NCBI RefSeq assembly: GCF_013391475.1
Contig: NZ_JACBAZ010000001.1
Span: 764,377 to 828,376 of the forward strand
Source of the DNA: Oceaniferula marina
GTDB lineage: Bacteria > Verrucomicrobiota > Verrucomicrobiia > Verrucomicrobiales > Akkermansiaceae
DNA length: 64,000 nucleotides
Direction of reading: 5' to 3'
The position numbers and the translations under genes are program-made. The first letter of the stretch is position 1. Each line of letters opens with the position of its first letter. Of this stretch, positions 35,994-45,993 are shown one piece after another. Below the pieces are notes generated by a model. The model saw only the letters and a list, made by a program, of their open reading frames with translations, was not told where the DNA came from and searched no databases.

Positions 35994-36195
35994 ATCGTTT
36001 CTAGTAGTGGTTGTTGTTTGAGAAACGCCGCCCAGATCATCCGAACGGCGCTTACAAGGGTTAAGAGCAGAGTTCACTAATAATTATTCCGTATTCTTTA
36101 ATCTTTTTTTTCAAGCTCTGCGAATTTCAGCGCATTGCGCTTGCTTGCGCATCGTCCTTCACTAGTATGCGGGCTTTCCCAGCCACCAAGCACTC

Positions 36196-39100
36196 ATGAA
36201 CCGCGTTTTTGTCGAAAAACAAGCCGAATTTAATTCTCAAGCCCGTGAACTTCTGCACGATTTACGGGACAACCTCAACCTCAAGTCCCTGGAAGCCGTC
36301 CGCGTCGTCCAGCGCTACGATGTCGATGGCTTGAGCGATCAGGAATTCGCCGAAGCCGTCCGTCTGATCCTGTCCGAACCTCAGGTTGAATCCTCGGGCG
36401 ACTCCCTTGAGTTGGGCGATGATGAAACCTCATTCGCCGTTGAATACCTGCCCGGCCAGTACGACCAGCGCGCCGATTCCGCTGCGCAGTGCGTTCAGAT
36501 TCTGACTCAAAAATCCAGGCCTCTCGTGGCCTCAGCCCGAGTGATCATCCTCAAGGGTAAGCTGAGCGATCAGGACATCGAAAACGTCAAAGCCTATACC
36601 ATCAACGCAGTGGACTCGCGGGAAGCATCGATGGAGATTCCGGCCAGCCTTGAACTCAAAACCGACCCTCCGGCGGATGTCGAGACCCTCGCGGATTTCA
36701 CGGCTGCCACGGAAGATGAACTGCAAAACAAGCGCAGTGAATGGGGACTCGCCATGTCGATTGAAGATCTCATCTTCACTCAATCTTACTTCCGCGACGA
36801 AGAAGGCCGCAATCCGACCATCACCGAGATCAAAATGCTCGACACCTATTGGTCTGACCACTGCCGCCACACCACCTTTGCCACCAAAATCAAGTCCGTC
36901 GAATTTGAAAACCCGAGTGTCATCTCAGAAACCTACCAAAAGTATCTTTCCACTCGCGACACCGTCTACGGAGACGATACCGACCGGCCAATCAACCTCA
37001 TGGATATCGCCTTGATTGCCATGAAAGAGCTCCGCAAAACAGGAGAACTGGACAACGTCGAAGTCTCGGAAGAAATCAATGCCGCCTCAATCGTGGTGCC
37101 TGTCGATGTCGATGGGACAGATGAAGACTGGCTGATCATGTTCAAAAACGAGACCCATAACCATCCGACCGAAATTGAACCCTTCGGCGGAGCCGCGACC
37201 TGCCTCGGAGGTTGCATCAGGGATCCGCTTTCCGGACGTTCCTACGTCTATCAAGCGATGCGTGTTACCGGCGCTGCCGACCCGCGCACCCCCTTCTCAG
37301 ACACCCTGCCCGGCAAACTTCCCCAACGGAAAATCTGTCGTGAAGCCGCTCATGGCTACTCATCCTACGGAAACCAGATCGGTCTTGCCACCGGTCAGGT
37401 CTCCGAGGTGTTCCACCCGAATTACGTGGCCAAGCGCATGGAAATTGGAGCCGTGGTTGCAGCGGCACCAAAGAAAAATGTCTTCCGAGGATCCCCCTCT
37501 GCCGGGGATGTGATTCTCCTGATCGGTGGCCGCACCGGGCGCGATGGCGTCGGTGGAGCCACGGGTTCATCCAAGGAACATACTGATACGGCTCTGGATA
37601 ACTCAGCAGAGGTCCAAAAAGGAAACCCACCCACTGAACGGAAAATCCAACGCCTGTTCCGCAACCCGGAACTCGCCCCTAAAATCAAAGTTTGTAATGA
37701 CTTCGGAGCCGGCGGCGTTTCTGTCGCCATCGGTGAAATTGCCCCGAGCCTCGAAATCAACCTCGATGCCGTGCCCAAGAAATATGAAGGTCTCGACGGC
37801 ACGGAGCTCGCTATCTCCGAATCCCAGGAAAGGATGGCCGTATGCGTCGACCCCTCCGAAATCGATTTCTTCAAAGATGCCTGCGATCAAGAAAACTTGG
37901 AGTGCACCCACGTTGCTGACGTCACTGACAGTGGCCGGCTCGTGATCAAGTGGAGAGGTAAAAAAATCGTCGATTTCTCCCGTGCCTTCCTCGACACCAA
38001 TGGAACCACCCAGTCGACCAAGGTGCACGTAGAGGCCCCGGGAACCCGCTCGCCACTCGGCTCACCCGCGAACCAACCAGCCTCCTCCCTCAAAGAAAAC
38101 TGGTGTAACACCCTAGCCAACCTCAACACGGCATCGCAAAAAGGCCTCGGTGAGATGTTTGATGCATCCATCGGTGCCGGAACCGTCAATAACCCGTTCG
38201 GAGGAAAATACCAGCTCACCCCCACCGATGCCATGGTCGCCAAGGTGCCTTTGCTCAAAGGTGAAACGACTACATGCACCCATATGGCTTGGGGCTTCAA
38301 CCCGAATATTGCCTCCTGGTCCCCCTTCCACGGTGCGCTCTACGCCGTCACTGAATCCGTCTGCCGGGTTGTGGCCTCCGGAGCCAAACTAGGAGATATC
38401 CGCCTCACACTTCAGGAGTATTTCGAAAAACTCGGAACCGATGCCACCCGCTGGGGAAAACCATTCTCCGCACTGCTCGGTGCCTACCTCGCCCAGCACG
38501 AGCTACGACTCGGTGCCATCGGAGGTAAGGACTCAATGTCCGGAACCTTCAATGACATTGATGTGCCCCCAACGCTGGTATCCTTTGCTGTCGCTCCGGG
38601 CAAAACAACGCTCGCGCTCTCACCCGAGTTCAAACAAACGGGATCCCAGATTCACTTCATCCAAATTCCGCGCAACGAACAACACGTTCCGAATTTTGCG
38701 AAGCTCAAGCAAATCGCCGATCAACTTCATGCTGAAAACCAGGCTGGCAACATCCTCTCCATCCACTCTCTGGCGGAGGGCGGAATCGCAGCAGGTGTCG
38801 CCAAAATGGCCTTCGGCAACAAAATCGGTGCCTCACTCCATACCAAACTCAACCTCTTCCAAGAAAGATACATCTGCTTCCTGGTCGAAACCACCGGTGA
38901 ACTGAATATCCCGTCCGAAAAAATCGGAGAAACCATCGCCGAAGCGAAAATCCACGCCCAAGGAGAATGCCTCCCCTTGGACGAGCTACTAACAGCTTGG
39001 ACAAAACCGCTCGAATCTACCTACCCGACTCAAGTCACAGCCGCGCATCAAGAGCTCGACACCTTTTCCTTCAAAGGCAAGGCCAAGAAAAAGGCCCTGA

Positions 39101-39924
39101 ACTTCAAGCTCAAGCGTTCCAAGATTCAGCCACGGGTTATCATCCCGACCTTCCCTGGAACCAACTGTGAGTATGACACCGCCCGGGCATTCACCCAGGC
39201 TGGAGCCCAAGCGGAAACCTTCGTCTTCCGCAACCTCACAGCCAACCATGTGGAATCCTCCATCCATGCTCTGGCCGAACACATCAAGCAGTCCCAGATT
39301 CTCATGCTGCCAGGAGGGTTTTCCGCCGGTGACGAACCGGACGGCTCCGGCAAGTTCATTGCCACCGTGCTTCGCAACCCGTTGATCACGGACGCCGTGA
39401 TGGATCTCCTGCAGAATCGCGATGGCTTGATCCTGGGTATTTGCAACGGCTTCCAAGCGCTGGTCAAAACCGGCCTCGTCCCTTACGGAGAAATCAGACA
39501 ACCAAAAGAAGGTGCGCCAACGCTCACCTTTAACGACATCGGGCGACACGTCTCTTGTTACGCCACCACCCGGATTGCCTCCACCAAATCCCCATGGTTC
39601 GCCAACACCCAGGTCGGCGACCTGCACAATGTCCCCTTCTCTCACGGTGAAGGAAAATTCTACGCAAGCGAAGAGGAAATCAAGGAACTCGCAGCCAAAG
39701 GACAAATTGCAACCCAGTATACGGACTTGGACGGCAAGCCCTCCATGGACATTGCCTACAACCCGAACGGCTCGCTGTTCGCCATCGAAGGAATCACATC
39801 CCCCTGCGGAAGAGTGCTCGGCAAAATGGGTCACACCGAACGACGTGGCGACAACATCGCTCAAAATGTCCCCGGCAATAAACACCAACCGTTGTTCAAA
39901 GCCGGCGTGGATTACTTCTCCTAA
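36196..39924 (+). CDS. purL: Phosphoribosylformylglycinamidine synthase (large, single-chain)
   Basis: PurL converts FGAR, ATP and glutamine to FGAM in purine synthesis. The 1,242-residue chain is the long Gram-negative type, with the AIRS-like halves followed by a class I glutaminase. Motifs: HNHPTEIEPFGGAATCLGG, KVCNDFGAGGVSVAIGE and GGKDSMSG in the synthetase. Catalytic Cys is in LILGICNGFQALVKTG and the His is in FSHGEGKFY in the C-terminal glutaminase, so it needs no separate PurQ or PurS. The first 150 residues are less conserved. It starts at ATG 36196. Confidence 0.95.
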   Translation: MNRVFVEKQAEFNSQARELLHDLRDNLNLKSLEAVRVVQRYDVDGLSDQEFAEAVRLILSEPQVESSGDSLELGDDETSFAVEYLPGQYDQRADSAAQCVQILTQKSRPLVASARVIILKGKLSDQDIENVKAYTINAVDSREASMEIPASLELKTDPPADVETLADFTAATEDELQNKRSEWGLAMSIEDLIFTQSYFRDEEGRNPTITEIKMLDTYWSDHCRHTTFATKIKSVEFENPSVISETYQKYLSTRDTVYGDDTDRPINLMDIALIAMKELRKTGELDNVEVSEEINAASIVVPVDVDGTDEDWLIMFKNETHNHPTEIEPFGGAATCLGGCIRDPLSGRSYVYQAMRVTGAADPRTPFSDTLPGKLPQRKICREAAHGYSSYGNQIGLATGQVSEVFHPNYVAKRMEIGAVVAAAPKKNVFRGSPSAGDVILLIGGRTGRDGVGGATGSSKEHTDTALDNSAEVQKGNPPTERKIQRLFRNPELAPKIKVCNDFGAGGVSVAIGEIAPSLEINLDAVPKKYEGLDGTELAISESQERMAVCVDPSEIDFFKDACDQENLECTHVADVTDSGRLVIKWRGKKIVDFSRAFLDTNGTTQSTKVHVEAPGTRSPLGSPANQPASSLKENWCNTLANLNTASQKGLGEMFDASIGAGTVNNPFGGKYQLTPTDAMVAKVPLLKGETTTCTHMAWGFNPNIASWSPFHGALYAVTESVCRVVASGAKLGDIRLTLQEYFEKLGTDATRWGKPFSALLGAYLAQHELRLGAIGGKDSMSGTFNDIDVPPTLVSFAVAPGKTTLALSPEFKQTGSQIHFIQIPRNEQHVPNFAKLKQIADQLHAENQAGNILSIHSLAEGGIAAGVAKMAFGNKIGASLHTKLNLFQERYICFLVETTGELNIPSEKIGETIAEAKIHAQGECLPLDELLTAWTKPLESTYPTQVTAAHQELDTFSFKGKAKKKALNFKLKRSKIQPRVIIPTFPGTNCEYDTARAFTQAGAQAETFVFRNLTANHVESSIHALAEHIKQSQILMLPGGFSAGDEPDGSGKFIATVLRNPLITDAVMDLLQNRDGLILGICNGFQALVKTGLVPYGEIRQPKEGAPTLTFNDIGRHVSCYATTRIASTKSPWFANTQVGDLHNVPFSHGEGKFYASEEEIKELAAKGQIATQYTDLDGKPSMDIAYNPNGSLFAIEGITSPCGRVLGKMGHTERRGDNIAQNVPGNKHQPLFKAGVDYFS

Positions 39925-39993
39925 CGCAGGCTAACAAAAAGGAAGAATAATCACTCAGACTCAAGCGGGTCTGAGATGAGTATCATGCTAAGA

Positions 39994-40033
39994 CGCCAAG
40001 GAGCTAAGGGACTCGAGACCAACCTCCTTGGCG
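39994..40033. repeat. 10-bp inverted repeat in a purL-pgi spacer repeat
   Basis: CGCCAAGGAG (39994-40003) pairs with CTCCTTGGCG (40024-40033), loop 20 bases. The sequence (CTAAGACGCCAAGGAGCTAAGGG) resembles the purine-rich short repeats often found between genes in Verrucomicrobia and Planctomycetes. A second hairpin, CTCAGAC/GTCTGAG at 39954-39975, lies just before it and may help end the purL transcript. Neither has a T-tract. Confidence 0.5.
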
Positions 40034-40176
40034 GCTTGGAGGCATTTCCGAACGTTTAAATCCGGATTCATTCGGAGTATTCCCTTGGAAAAGCGGGTTC
40101 ATTTTGTCACCCGATCATCGCAATATGCACGTGTTCCCACTTGACTCTTTTGCCGACTTCCCTAAACCGTTGCGTC

Positions 40177-41760
40177 ATGCACACCACATCCTCTCCCGCC
40201 AACTGGCAAAGCTTTCAGTCATCCCACACTCGCTACCCAGAACTCGGATTCACCATCGACACATCCCGGATGGATATCCCAAGCGATTTCCCGGACTCTC
40301 TTACAAAAGAAATCGACCGTGCGATCAAAGGCATTCAGTCTATTGAAAAGGGAGAAATCATGAACCCGGACGAAGGGCGCATGGTCGGCCACTACTGGCT
40401 CCGCAACCCTGAGCTGGCCCCCAATCAAGAACTGAAAACCCAGATCACTCAGCCGATCGCCGACCTCAAGGTTTTTGCCCAGCAAGTGCATACTGGCAAA
40501 ATCACCAACCCCAAGGGGGGACGATTCGAAAACCTTCTGATCATTGGCATCGGTGGATCGGCCCTCGGCCCCCAGTTCATTTACGAAGCCCTCGGCGCCA
40601 ACAGCCCACTCAAAACTTTCTTCTTCGATAATACCGACCCCGCCGGTATCGATGCGACCCTCGCCAAAATCATCGGCACTCAGGGAGGACTTAAATCCAC
40701 CCTCTCACTGGTTGTTTCCAAATCCGGAGGAACCCCGGAAACCCGCAACGGCATGCTCGAAGCCGTGGCCGCCTACGAAGCCACCGGCCTGGACTTCGGA
40801 CCTCACGCGGTCGCCATCACAGGTGATGGCTCCCAACTCTTCGAATACGCCAAGAACAACGCATTTATCACCACCTTCCCGATGGAAGATTGGGTCGGAG
40901 GACGGACTTCGGTTATGTCCACGGTTGGCCTCGTTCCTGCCGCGCTGCAAGGCATCAATACCGACGATCTGCTCGACGGTGCCAAGGCAATGGACGACCG
41001 CACCCGCAGTGCCGATATCAAAGAGAATGCAGCCATGCAACTTGCCCTCGCCTGGCATCATGCCGGGAATGGAAAAGGGGAAAAAGATATGGTCGTACTC
41101 CCCTACAAGGACTCACTGGTCCTCTTTTCAAAGTATCTTCAACAGTTGGTCATGGAATCACTGGGGAAGGAACTCGATCTCGACGGTCAAGTGGTCAACC
41201 AAGGGGTTGCTGTCTATGGGAACAAGGGATCAACCGACCAGCACGCCTACGTGCAACAACTCCGCGACGGGGTAGCCAATTTCTTCGCCACCTTCATTGA
41301 AGTTCGCAAAGGCCGCGATGGCGAAAGCGTGGAAGTCGACCCTAACACCACAGCCGCCGACTACCTTCAAGGATTCATGCGAGGCACACGTAGCGCCCTC
41401 TATCAATCTGGACGCAAGTCCATCACACTCTCAATCGAGGAAGTCACCCCCCGCACCGTCGGAGCTCTGATCGCCCTTTTCGAACGCGCCGTTTCCATCT
41501 ACGCCCTGCTCGTCAATATCAACGCCTACCACCAACCAGGTGTCGAGGCCGGCAAAAAAGCAGCAGGCATTTTCCTCGAGTTGCTTCAGCAAGTCAAAGG
41601 TGCCTTAACCGAACAGGAGCAAACCGCCGACCAAATCGCAGCAAGCGTACAAGCCGACGCAGAAGACGTCTACCACTGCCTGACCCACTTGGCAGCCAAC
41701 GACTCCGCCAGCGTCAACTACGGCAACTCCCCTGCGAGCGACAGCTTCAAGGCAAGCTAA
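40177..41760 (+). CDS. pgi: Glucose-6-phosphate isomerase
   Basis: Pgi interconverts glucose-6-phosphate and fructose-6-phosphate. The ATG at 40177 gives 527 residues; 12 codons upstream are open too. Phosphosugar-binding motifs are visible: [25 protein letters not shown], the [11 protein letters not shown] loop and [12 protein letters not shown] near the end. A strong terminator follows. Confidence 0.94.
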   Translation: MHTTSSPANWQSFQSSHTRYPELGFTIDTSRMDIPSDFPDSLTKEIDRAIKGIQSIEKGEIMNPDEGRMVGHYWLRNPELAPNQELKTQITQPIADLKVFAQQVHTGKITNPKGGRFENLLIIGIGGSALGPQFIYEALGANSPLKTFFFDNTDPAGIDATLAKIIGTQGGLKSTLSLVVSKSGGTPETRNGMLEAVAAYEATGLDFGPHAVAITGDGSQLFEYAKNNAFITTFPMEDWVGGRTSVMSTVGLVPAALQGINTDDLLDGAKAMDDRTRSADIKENAAMQLALAWHHAGNGKGEKDMVVLPYKDSLVLFSKYLQQLVMESLGKELDLDGQVVNQGVAVYGNKGSTDQHAYVQQLRDGVANFFATFIEVRKGRDGESVEVDPNTTAADYLQGFMRGTRSALYQSGRKSITLSIEEVTPRTVGALIALFERAVSIYALLVNINAYHQPGVEAGKKAAGIFLELLQQVKGALTEQEQTADQIAASVQADAEDVYHCLTHLAANDSASVNYGNSPASDSFKAS

Positions 41761-41782
41761 CGAACCAAATCACAAAAGAACA

Positions 41783-41822
41783 ACGCCCGGATCCTAACGT
41801 AGGATCCGGGCGTCTTTTTTTC
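41783..41822 (+). terminator. Strong rho-independent terminator after pgi
   Basis: ACGCCCGGATCCTA (41783-41796) pairs perfectly with TAGGATCCGGGCGT (41800-41813) around a 3-base loop, followed by CTTTTTTTT. It lies 23 bp after the pgi stop codon. Confidence 0.95.
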
Positions 41823-41900
41823 TACATTTTTCAACTGGCAGTCAGGCTTAAGTGGTAATACCCAGCGATTTCAGATTGAGCAGGAAAAATAAACACCCTC

Positions 41901-41926
41901 CTAACACGACCACATGGCCGTGTTAG
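41901..41926 (-). terminator. Possible terminator of the catalase-ankyrin operon
   Basis: CTAACACG (41901-41908) pairs with CGTGTTAG (41919-41926). On the minus strand the hairpin is 35 bp after the ankyrin stop codon and is followed by GGAGGGTGTTTATTTTT. The T-rich stretch starts late, so termination efficiency is uncertain. Confidence 0.5.
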
Positions 41927-41960
41927 GAAGATCATCCGGCTGACCTTTATTCGGTTCGAA

Positions 41961-42506
41961 TTAATAATGCACAGCCCAGCGCAAACGTTTGCGTTCTCTG
42001 GCTTCAAACAGCCTCGACACAAGCTTGCGCATCACGCGGGTCAATGTCGCACCCGCCCGTAAGAACGCATTCTTAACTGGATGATGTTTTCCCACACTTT
42101 GCAGATAGACCAACATTTGTTTACGTCCGAACATGGCGGCAAAACTAACAGGTGTCTGCCCGTGCCCCTGGGGGGCTTCCGGATCGGCACCATAATGGAC
42201 CAATATTCTGGCGCAGTCCATGTGCCCTTTAAAGGCCACGCCGGCCAACGGTGTTTGGCCCCGACCATTGCGCCGATCAACCTCTGCACCGTAATATGCA
42301 AGACACTCCACCGTGTCGGGATGATCGTGATACGCGGCCAGCATAATCAGCGTGTTTCCTTTGGCATCCGCCAGGTTTGCGGGCATACCTGCGCGTAACA
42401 TCGGTTCCAAGGTGGAGGTTTCACCCATACGCGCCGCGTCCAAGGCAATTTGCTGCAATTCGGCATAGCGGGTTTCTTCTTCCGGGGTGGTTTGTTTTTC
42501 GTTCAT
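41961..42506 (-). CDS. ankB: Ankyrin-repeat protein paired with catalase
   Basis: The 181-residue protein has three or four ankyrin units (DAKGNTLIMLAAYHDHPDTVECLAYYGAEVDRR, GRGQTPLAGVAFKGHMDCARILVHYGADPE, GQTPVSFAAMFGRKQMLVYL). It has no signal peptide. It lies 42 bp downstream of the catalase gene on the same strand. In Pseudomonas a homologous AnkB next to katB is needed for full catalase activity, so a similar chaperone-like or heme-loading role is inferred from context and not seen in the sequence. The C-terminus is basic. Confidence 0.82.
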   Translation of the reverse strand: MNEKQTTPEEETRYAELQQIALDAARMGETSTLEPMLRAGMPANLADAKGNTLIMLAAYHDHPDTVECLAYYGAEVDRRNGRGQTPLAGVAFKGHMDCARILVHYGADPEAPQGHGQTPVSFAAMFGRKQMLVYLQSVGKHHPVKNAFLRAGATLTRVMRKLVSRLFEARERKRLRWAVHY

Positions 42507-42548
42507 GGTTTTGGTTCGGATTGGGGGTTATTTATGAGAATGTAAATA

Positions 42549-43997
42549 TTAACTCGAGGATGAGCTTAAGGCATCGCGAATCCCCTGCCCGTAGGCAGGA
42601 TCAGCACGATCAAAATGGGCCAACTGACGTTCAATGATTTCTTGCGGTACACCTTGCATGGCCTCGGCAATGTTATTGAACAGCTGTTGCTGTTGATTCG
42701 GGCTCATCAGGCGGAACAAGTTTCCAGGCTGCGTGTAGTCATCATTACCTTCACGGTGGTCCCAGCGATCGGCGTCACCAGAAATCCGCATCGGTGGTTC
42801 TGCAAAGGTCTCATCCTGGCTTGGGCCACCCATACGGTTGGGTTCGTAGTATGCATCGCTGGATGAAGGTTCCTGAGCATTCATCGAGCCATCCATATGG
42901 TAGGTTTTCACGGGAGACTTCGGCCGGTTGACCGGAAGTTGCTCATACCATGTTCCTACACGGTAGCGATGGGCATCCGGGTAAGAGAAAATACGGGCTT
43001 GCAACATCTTGTCCGGTGAAAATGAAATCCCTGGGACAATATTTGACGGTGAAAAGGCAGACTGTTCGATTTCTTGGAAGTAGTTTTCCGGGTTACGGTT
43101 CAATTCCAACACACCGACATCGATTAATGGAAAGTCTGCGTGCGGCCACACCTTGGTGAGATCAAAAGGATTAAAGTCACAGGCTTCAGCTTCCTCTTCG
43201 GTCATCACCTGGATTTTGAAATCCCATTGCGGGAAGTCTCCCTTTTCAATCGATTCGTAGAGGTCCCGCTGCGATGACTCACGATCCACAGCGACGACCT
43301 TTTCAGCCTCACGATTGGTCATCGTTTTTATCCCCTGTCGGGTTTTAAAGTGAAACTTCACCCAGTAGCGCTCACCGGCGGCATTAATGAATGAATAAGT
43401 ATGGGAGCCGTAACCGTTGGTATGGCGATAACTCAGAGGAAGTCCACGATCCGACATCAGAATCGTGACCTGATGCAACGATTCAGGGCTCAAGGACCAA
43501 AAGTCCCACATCGCCGTTGCCGAACGCATATTGGTTCGGGGGTGGCGTTTCTGAGTATGGATGAAGTCTGGAAATTTCAAAGGATCACGGACAAAAAACA
43601 CCGGGGTGTTATTGCCCACCATGTCCCAGTTCCCTTGATCCGTATAAAACTTCAATGCCCAACCACGCACATCTCGCTCGGCATCGGCAGCTCCTTTTTC
43701 TCCGGCCACCGTAGAAAATCGAAGTAAACATTCGGTTTGCTTGCCGATCTCTGAAAACAAATCCGCCTTGGTGTATTGGCGGATGTCATGAGTAACGGTC
43801 AAGGTGCCAAAAGCTCCGGACCCCTTGGCGTGCACAACCCGCTCCGGGATACGCTCACGGTTCTGGTGCGCCAGCTTTTCGATCAGTTGATAATCCTCAA
43901 GCAACACTGGACCTCTAGGCCCGGCGGTTTTTGAATTCTGATTATCGGCAACCGGATTCCCTCCGGTCGTTGTCATGGTGTTATTTTCTTGGCTCAT
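42549..43997 (-). CDS. katA: Catalase, small-subunit heme type
   Basis: A monofunctional heme catalase (482 residues, clade 3 size) that disproportionates hydrogen peroxide. Catalytic His56 lies in [18 protein letters not shown], catalytic Asn about 129-130 in [12 protein letters not shown], and the heme-ligand Tyr338 in [14 protein letters not shown]. There is no signal peptide, so it acts in the cytoplasm. It is divergent from oxyR with an OxyR-type palindrome 150 bp upstream of its start, implying peroxide induction. Confidence 0.96.
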   Translation of the reverse strand: MSQENNTMTTTGGNPVADNQNSKTAGPRGPVLLEDYQLIEKLAHQNRERIPERVVHAKGSGAFGTLTVTHDIRQYTKADLFSEIGKQTECLLRFSTVAGEKGAADAERDVRGWALKFYTDQGNWDMVGNNTPVFFVRDPLKFPDFIHTQKRHPRTNMRSATAMWDFWSLSPESLHQVTILMSDRGLPLSYRHTNGYGSHTYSFINAAGERYWVKFHFKTRQGIKTMTNREAEKVVAVDRESSQRDLYESIEKGDFPQWDFKIQVMTEEEAEACDFNPFDLTKVWPHADFPLIDVGVLELNRNPENYFQEIEQSAFSPSNIVPGISFSPDKMLQARIFSYPDAHRYRVGTWYEQLPVNRPKSPVKTYHMDGSMNAQEPSSSDAYYEPNRMGGPSQDETFAEPPMRISGDADRWDHREGNDDYTQPGNLFRLMSPNQQQQLFNNIAEAMQGVPQEIIERQLAHFDRADPAYGQGIRDALSSSSS

Positions 43998-44146
43998 CTT
44001 GCTATTTTATGGTCAGTGGTTTGTCGGTAGATCTCATTTACTTCGGGAGGAAAGCTCCCCTTGATGAGCCCCGGTCGGACTCACATCAGAATCTGAAACT
44101 AGCGACAATCAGACTATCTAGGAAATATATTACCATGATAGTTGCC

Positions 44147-44161
44147 ATAGATATTATCTAT
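44147..44161. promoter_or_regulatory. OxyR-type binding motif between katA and oxyR
   Basis: ATAGATATTATCTAT fits the OxyR consensus ATAG-n-T-n3-A-n-CTAT at every fixed position. In the known tandem arrangement a second motif should lie 7 bp away. The upstream 15-mer at 44125-44139 (ATATATTACCATGAT) keeps some but not all positions. The site is 17 bp before the oxyR ATG and 150 bp from the katA start, so OxyR may both autoregulate and activate katA. Confidence 0.75.
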
Positions 44162-44177
44162 ATGCTAAAGAAGGGTT

Positions 44178-45083
44178 ATGGAATTGAGGCAATTGCGCTA
44201 TTTTGTTACCGCCGTCGAGCTTGGATCGATCAGCAAGGCCGCGGATGCCTGCCGCGTGGCACAACCCTCGATGAGCCAACAGTTGTCGGTTCTCGAACAC
44301 ACCTTGGGAGTCCGCTTATTGGAACGAAGTTCACGCGGAGTAACGACCACCGAACAAGGTGAGCGGATTCTTGATCATGCCCGCATGATTCTGCGCGAAA
44401 GTGAGAACCTCAGAGCTAAACTATTCCCTGATCAAAGCCTGCAAGGAACCCTCCGCATCGGGGCGATCCCCACCATCGCACCCTATGTCATTACGACCTT
44501 GGTAAGCGAACTCAACAAACAACTGCCACAGATTGCGATCGAACTGGTCGAAGACCAAACTCAGGTCCTGGTCCAGCGCTTGGGACAAAACGAAATCAGC
44601 TGCGCGATCGTCAGTGACGTGCACCTCAAAGATCGTAAAACCTGGTCGATCCAGCTGAAAGAACTGTTTCAGGAACCGATCGTGCTCGCCCTGCCTGAAC
44701 GTCACCCACTGGCCACTCGCCGTAAACGCCCCAGTGTCGAAGAGATCGACGCCGAAGAGCTCATCTACCTCAAGGAAGGCCATTGTCTGCTCGATCAAAC
44801 CCTGAAAGTCTGCCGCGTTAAACAACCCGGACAACGGCTGAAATGCGATCAATTGGAAACCGCGCTCACGATGGTAGCCGCCGGAGTTGGCGTTGCCGTT
44901 GTGCCCAAGCTCGCCACCTTGCGCCACCCGATGCAAGGGCTCGTGATCCGCCCCTTCAGCCCTCCACAACCAACCCGCATGGTCGGACTCATGAGGAAAC
45001 GTAGCAGCGGAGCCTCTCAACTGGTCGACCGGCTGATTGATATCATGGATCACATCGACTTCGGCAATGTCGAAAAAACCTGA
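44178..45083 (+). CDS. oxyR: Hydrogen peroxide-sensing LysR-type regulator OxyR
   Basis: A LysR family regulator of 301 residues with the N-terminal winged helix-turn-helix (ELGSISKAADACRVAQPSMSQQLSVLE). It carries the OxyR redox pair: Cys203 and Cys212 in EGHCLLDQTLKVCRV align with Cys199 and Cys208 of E. coli OxyR, with the same spacing of nine. This specifically supports peroxide sensing. A ribosome binding site AAGAAGGG precedes the ATG at 44178. Confidence 0.93.
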   Translation: MELRQLRYFVTAVELGSISKAADACRVAQPSMSQQLSVLEHTLGVRLLERSSRGVTTTEQGERILDHARMILRESENLRAKLFPDQSLQGTLRIGAIPTIAPYVITTLVSELNKQLPQIAIELVEDQTQVLVQRLGQNEISCAIVSDVHLKDRKTWSIQLKELFQEPIVLALPERHPLATRRKRPSVEEIDAEELIYLKEGHCLLDQTLKVCRVKQPGQRLKCDQLETALTMVAAGVGVAVVPKLATLRHPMQGLVIRPFSPPQPTRMVGLMRKRSSGASQLVDRLIDIMDHIDFGNVEKT

Positions 45084-45090
45084 AAACCTA

Positions 45091-45993
45091 TCAAAGGATT
45101 TCTGCAAGCACCCGATCTAACCAACGTTCCAATTCCGTCGTCAAGGCCTCGCGGTTCTCATCGGAAAACAGTTCATGCAGCCCACCGTCAAAGGTGACGT
45201 AATGTTTGTATGATTCATCACGGGACGGATAACGCTGGAAAAAGGCATGACTAAGAGAGGCCGGACACACAGGATCATCGCCCCCCTGGGTCAAAAGCAA
45301 ACGAACGTCTTCTGGTGCATCTTCACAAGACGACTGCAGCAAATCACTGGCATCAAGCAAGACCTTCGCCCAGCCCAGCGAAATGCGACTATGCCATAAA
45401 GGGCGATCCGACCGCTCAACATCCCCTGCCCTAGACATGCTCCCTGCTTGCTCGACGCAGCCTTGCTCATCCTTCTGGCGGCACATCGAGGACGTCACTC
45501 CGGTGGAAATGGTTATTTTGGGAAACCAGGAAGCCAGCCACTGAACAGCATTCACCAAACTCCGGGGACGACCACAGGTCGGTTGAATCAACGGGGCATT
45601 GATCCACGCCATGCTCGGAGATCGAAACTGACCTTGTCCTGCGAGCACCAAATGCCTTGCAGCTAACAAACCACCCATGGAATGCCCCATCACCGCGTAT
45701 GGCATTCCATCAAACAATGCGAGACTGCTCCGAATGACGGCATTCAACAACGCTTCGTCACCACCGTGCCCTCGCCGCCCCGGACTGTGACCGTGACCGG
45801 GAAAATCCGTTATCACACATGCAACCCCGCGCTCTGTGAAAGGTGCCAGCACCTCGGGGTATCGGTCGGCATAGTCCCCTTGGCCATGATAAAAAAGTGC
45901 CCCCATCCGGATGGGCACCCCCTCATCCGGCGACATCGTCAACCGGTGCAAGAGGTGTCCATTGATATTCACTCGATGCTCGGCAACCTTCAT
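45091..45993 (-). CDS. Alpha/beta hydrolase, lysophospholipase/monoacylglycerol lipase-like
   Basis: The 300-residue protein has the serine hydrolase nucleophile elbow GHSMGG (in YAVMGHSMGGLLAARHLV), preceded by DFPGHGHSPGRRGHGG. A late GGLHELFSDENRE gives the catalytic His, and a VLLTQGGDDPVCP segment gives the Asp. It resembles the serine aminopeptidase S33 (Hydrolase_4) family acting on acylglycerols or lysophospholipids. No signal peptide is seen. Its start overlaps the stop of the upstream SirB1-like gene by one base, so the two are one operon. It converges with oxyR. Confidence 0.88.
   Translation of the reverse strand: MKVAEHRVNINGHLLHRLTMSPDEGVPIRMGALFYHGQGDYADRYPEVLAPFTERGVACVITDFPGHGHSPGRRGHGGDEALLNAVIRSSLALFDGMPYAVMGHSMGGLLAARHLVLAGQGQFRSPSMAWINAPLIQPTCGRPRSLVNAVQWLASWFPKITISTGVTSSMCRQKDEQGCVEQAGSMSRAGDVERSDRPLWHSRISLGWAKVLLDASDLLQSSCEDAPEDVRLLLTQGGDDPVCPASLSHAFFQRYPSRDESYKHYVTFDGGLHELFSDENREALTTELERWLDRVLAEIL

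Noticed and set aside
38989-39888. A 299-codon open frame on the minus strand
   Set aside because: It is antisense to the purL glutaminase region, which is a clearly conserved plus-strand domain. The frame is a composition effect.
44421-45107. A 228-codon open frame on the minus strand over oxyR
   Set aside because: It mirrors the oxyR coding sequence, whose redox cysteines and helix-turn-helix confirm the plus strand.
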